Origin: Candidatus Omnitrophota bacterium
Lineage (GTDB): Bacteria > Omnitrophota > Gorgyraeia > B26-G9
DNA: 7,102 bases
Reading direction: 5' to 3'
Assembly: GCA_003645745.1 (NCBI GenBank)
Contig: QNCH01000085.1
Span: 1-7,102, forward strand
Of this stretch, positions 6,393 to 7,102 are shown in pieces. The translations under genes and the position numbers were made by a program. The first letter of the stretch is position 1. Each line of letters begins with the position of its first letter. A model generated the notes under the pieces. It made no database searches, was not told where the DNA came from, and worked only from the letters and a program-made list of their open reading frames with translations.

Positions 6393-6521
6393 ATAGTAAT
6401 CGGTGAGAAGCTGTGAAATAATCACCGTTTTTCGCCTGTTTCTCTTTATGTCTCTTCGCAAAAAAACGCGAAAAAAGAATAATAGGGTATTATTATTTCA
6501 CAGCTTCTCACCGATTACTAT
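6393..6521. repeat. Inverted-repeat structure with perfect 30-bp arms
   Basis: The left arm 6393-6422 (ATAGTAATCGGTGAGA...) is the exact reverse complement of the right arm 6492-6521 (...TCTCACCGATTACTAT), with 69 bp between them. The spacer contains a smaller TTCGC/GCGAA hairpin (6456-6472 region) and no ORF. The arms end with TAGTAATC/GATTACTA, so a TA-duplicating insertion of about 123 bp is possible, as in a second MITE family. It could instead be a structured RNA or a strong hairpin protecting the neighbouring transposase gene. Its sequence is unrelated to the two 180-bp palindromic elements. Confidence 0.8.
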
Positions 6522-6551
6522 AAATAAATATTTATTTTTGACCGTGTCGCA

Positions 6552-6595
6552 ATAGTATGAAATAATGCGAAGAAATGGAGTTTGATGCATACTAT
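6552..6595. repeat. Short inverted repeat upstream of the transposase gene
   Basis: ATAGTATG (6552-6559) is repeated inverted as CATACTAT (6588-6595), with a 28-bp spacer. The outer bases ATAGTA/TACTAT also end the larger inverted repeat at 6393-6521, and the left part continues into TGAAATAAT, a string also present in that repeat's arm. It may be a remnant of the same family, an operator or an end of the transposase unit. Chance similarity in AT-rich DNA is not excluded. Confidence 0.4.
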
Positions 6596-6605
6596 GTATA
6601 TTAAT

Positions 6606-6614
6606 TGTTATAAT
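6606..6614 (+). promoter_or_regulatory. Extended -10 promoter of the transposase gene
   Basis: TGTTATAAT is a perfect extended -10 box (TGN plus TATAAT at 6609-6614). No good -35 box stands at 16-18 bp; TTGATG at 6582-6587 is 21 bp away. The predicted start near 6621 leaves only about five bases before the ATG and no Shine-Dalgarno sequence, so this message too would be nearly leaderless and probably weakly translated. Confidence 0.45.
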
Positions 6615-6625
6615 GATAAATAAAA

Positions 6626-7102
6626 ATGGATAAATATCCTAAACGAAAACAAAATCGGTCAACTAATTACGATTATTCAAATAATGGTTATTATTATGTG
6701 ACCATTTGTACAGATAATCGTGTGGAATGGCTGGGGAATATCGCAAACGGTCAAATGGCAATTAATCCCTATGGGATAATATGCCAACAATGCTGGCTGG
6801 ATTTACCAAACTATTACAATATTTTTCTTGATTCCTATATAATTATGCCTAATCATTTTCATGGTGTTTTAATTATTGATAATTCAAATAAACGGGAGGG
6901 TTACAAACCCTCCCCTACAGATAAATTATATTCGTTATCTGAAATTATCTGTGGATTCAAAACATTCTCATCAAAACAAATTAATAAAACAATAAAAATA
7001 AATAACAAATTTAAATGGCAACGTTCATTTCATGATCACATTATCAGGAATGATAAATCATTAAATAACATCCGTGAATATATAATTAACAATCCCGCAG
7101 CC
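6626..7102 (+). CDS. RAYT-type Y1 (IS200-like HUH) transposase, C-terminus beyond the right edge
   Basis: This is a single-strand DNA transposase-like protein of the Y1/HUH fold, of the RAYT (REP-associated tyrosine transposase) branch, which acts on short REP hairpins. The 159 visible residues include the family N-terminus NYDYSNNGYYYVTICTDNR (14-32), the HUH metal-binding motif MPNHFHGVLII (74-84, with His77 and His79), the FKTFSSKQIN helix region, KWQRSFHDHIIRN, and IREYIINNPAA (149-159) with the probable catalytic Tyr152. RAYT proteins usually extend only a short way beyond the Tyr helix, so few residues are missing. The segment REGYKPSPT (about 91-99) is encoded by a REP-like hairpin. 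The ATG at 6626 gives the expected N-terminus; it has an extended -10 box just upstream but no ribosome binding site. IS200/IS605 proteins are the alternative, but the GYYYVTICT N-terminus and internal REP favour RAYT. No intact REP pair is visible around it. Confidence 0.92.
   Translation, partial: MDKYPKRKQNRSTNYDYSNNGYYYVTICTDNRVEWLGNIANGQMAINPYGIICQQCWLDLPNYYNIFLDSYIIMPNHFHGVLIIDNSNKREGYKPSPTDKLYSLSEIICGFKTFSSKQINKTIKINNKFKWQRSFHDHIIRNDKSLNNIREYIINNPAA
6894..6918 (-). repeat. REP-like hairpin with GTAG foot inside the transposase frame
   Basis: On the minus strand, GTAG (6915-6918) is followed directly by GGGAGGGTT, a TGT loop and AACCCTCCC (6894-6914), a perfect 9-bp stem. A GTAG tetranucleotide immediately 5' of a GC-rich stem is the defining layout of REP sequences recognised by RAYT proteins. 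The hairpin is G+C-rich in otherwise AT-rich DNA and stays in frame, encoding Glu-Gly-Tyr-Lys-Pro-Ser-Pro-Thr between the HUH motif and the following helix. Confidence 0.75.

Overview
This AT-rich window (about one-third G+C by eye) comes from a bacterial chromosome. Three blocks can be read: most of a tryptophan biosynthesis operon on the minus strand (about 1-3866), a divergently transcribed Ski2-like RNA helicase on the plus strand (4057-5976), and a gene-poor stretch of mobile or repetitive DNA ending in a RAYT-type transposase that runs off the right edge (about 5977-7102). Low G+C, a RAYT/Y1 transposase with its own internal REP hairpin, and MITE-like repeats would fit a Gram-negative lineage such as the Omnitrophota or a related candidate phylum. 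That placement is a guess; nothing here fixes the taxon.

The trp genes run trpE - trpG - trpD - trpC, reading right to left. trpE and trpG overlap by 4 nt and trpG and trpD by 8 nt, so they form a translationally coupled operon. TrpE and TrpG together make anthranilate from chorismate and glutamine, TrpD adds the phosphoribosyl group, and TrpC closes the indole ring. TrpC is cut by the left edge after 206 residues. A near-consensus promoter lies upstream of trpE (3954-3982), with an 81-nt leader that contains no Trp-rich leader peptide. A second, back-to-back promoter serves the helicase. Its -10 box lies so close to the ATG that the helicase mRNA is predicted to be leaderless.

The most unusual structure is a ~179-bp element whose whole length is an imperfect palindrome. 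It is present twice in opposite orientations, at 620-798 and 6194-6370. Its ends (TACTCAA...TTGAGTA) and flanking TA dinucleotides resemble a MITE of the IS630/Tc1-mariner type. Copy 1 is inserted exactly at the trpD/trpC junction: it supplies the last four codons and the stop of trpD, and the A of the trpC ATG is part of the duplicated TA. Removing the element on paper restores a 17-nt trpD/trpC overlap, like the other junctions of the operon. The two copies have diverged, but both arms of each copy carry matching changes, so the hairpin is maintained.

The right-hand region (5977-6625) contains a possible 38-codon ORF coupled to the helicase stop, an AT-rich hairpin, MITE copy 2, a separate ~129-bp structure with perfect 30-bp inverted repeats, and a small 8-bp inverted repeat just before the RAYT gene. 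The RAYT gene has the HUH motif, the catalytic tyrosine and, within its reading frame, a complete REP-like hairpin preceded by GTAG on the minus strand.
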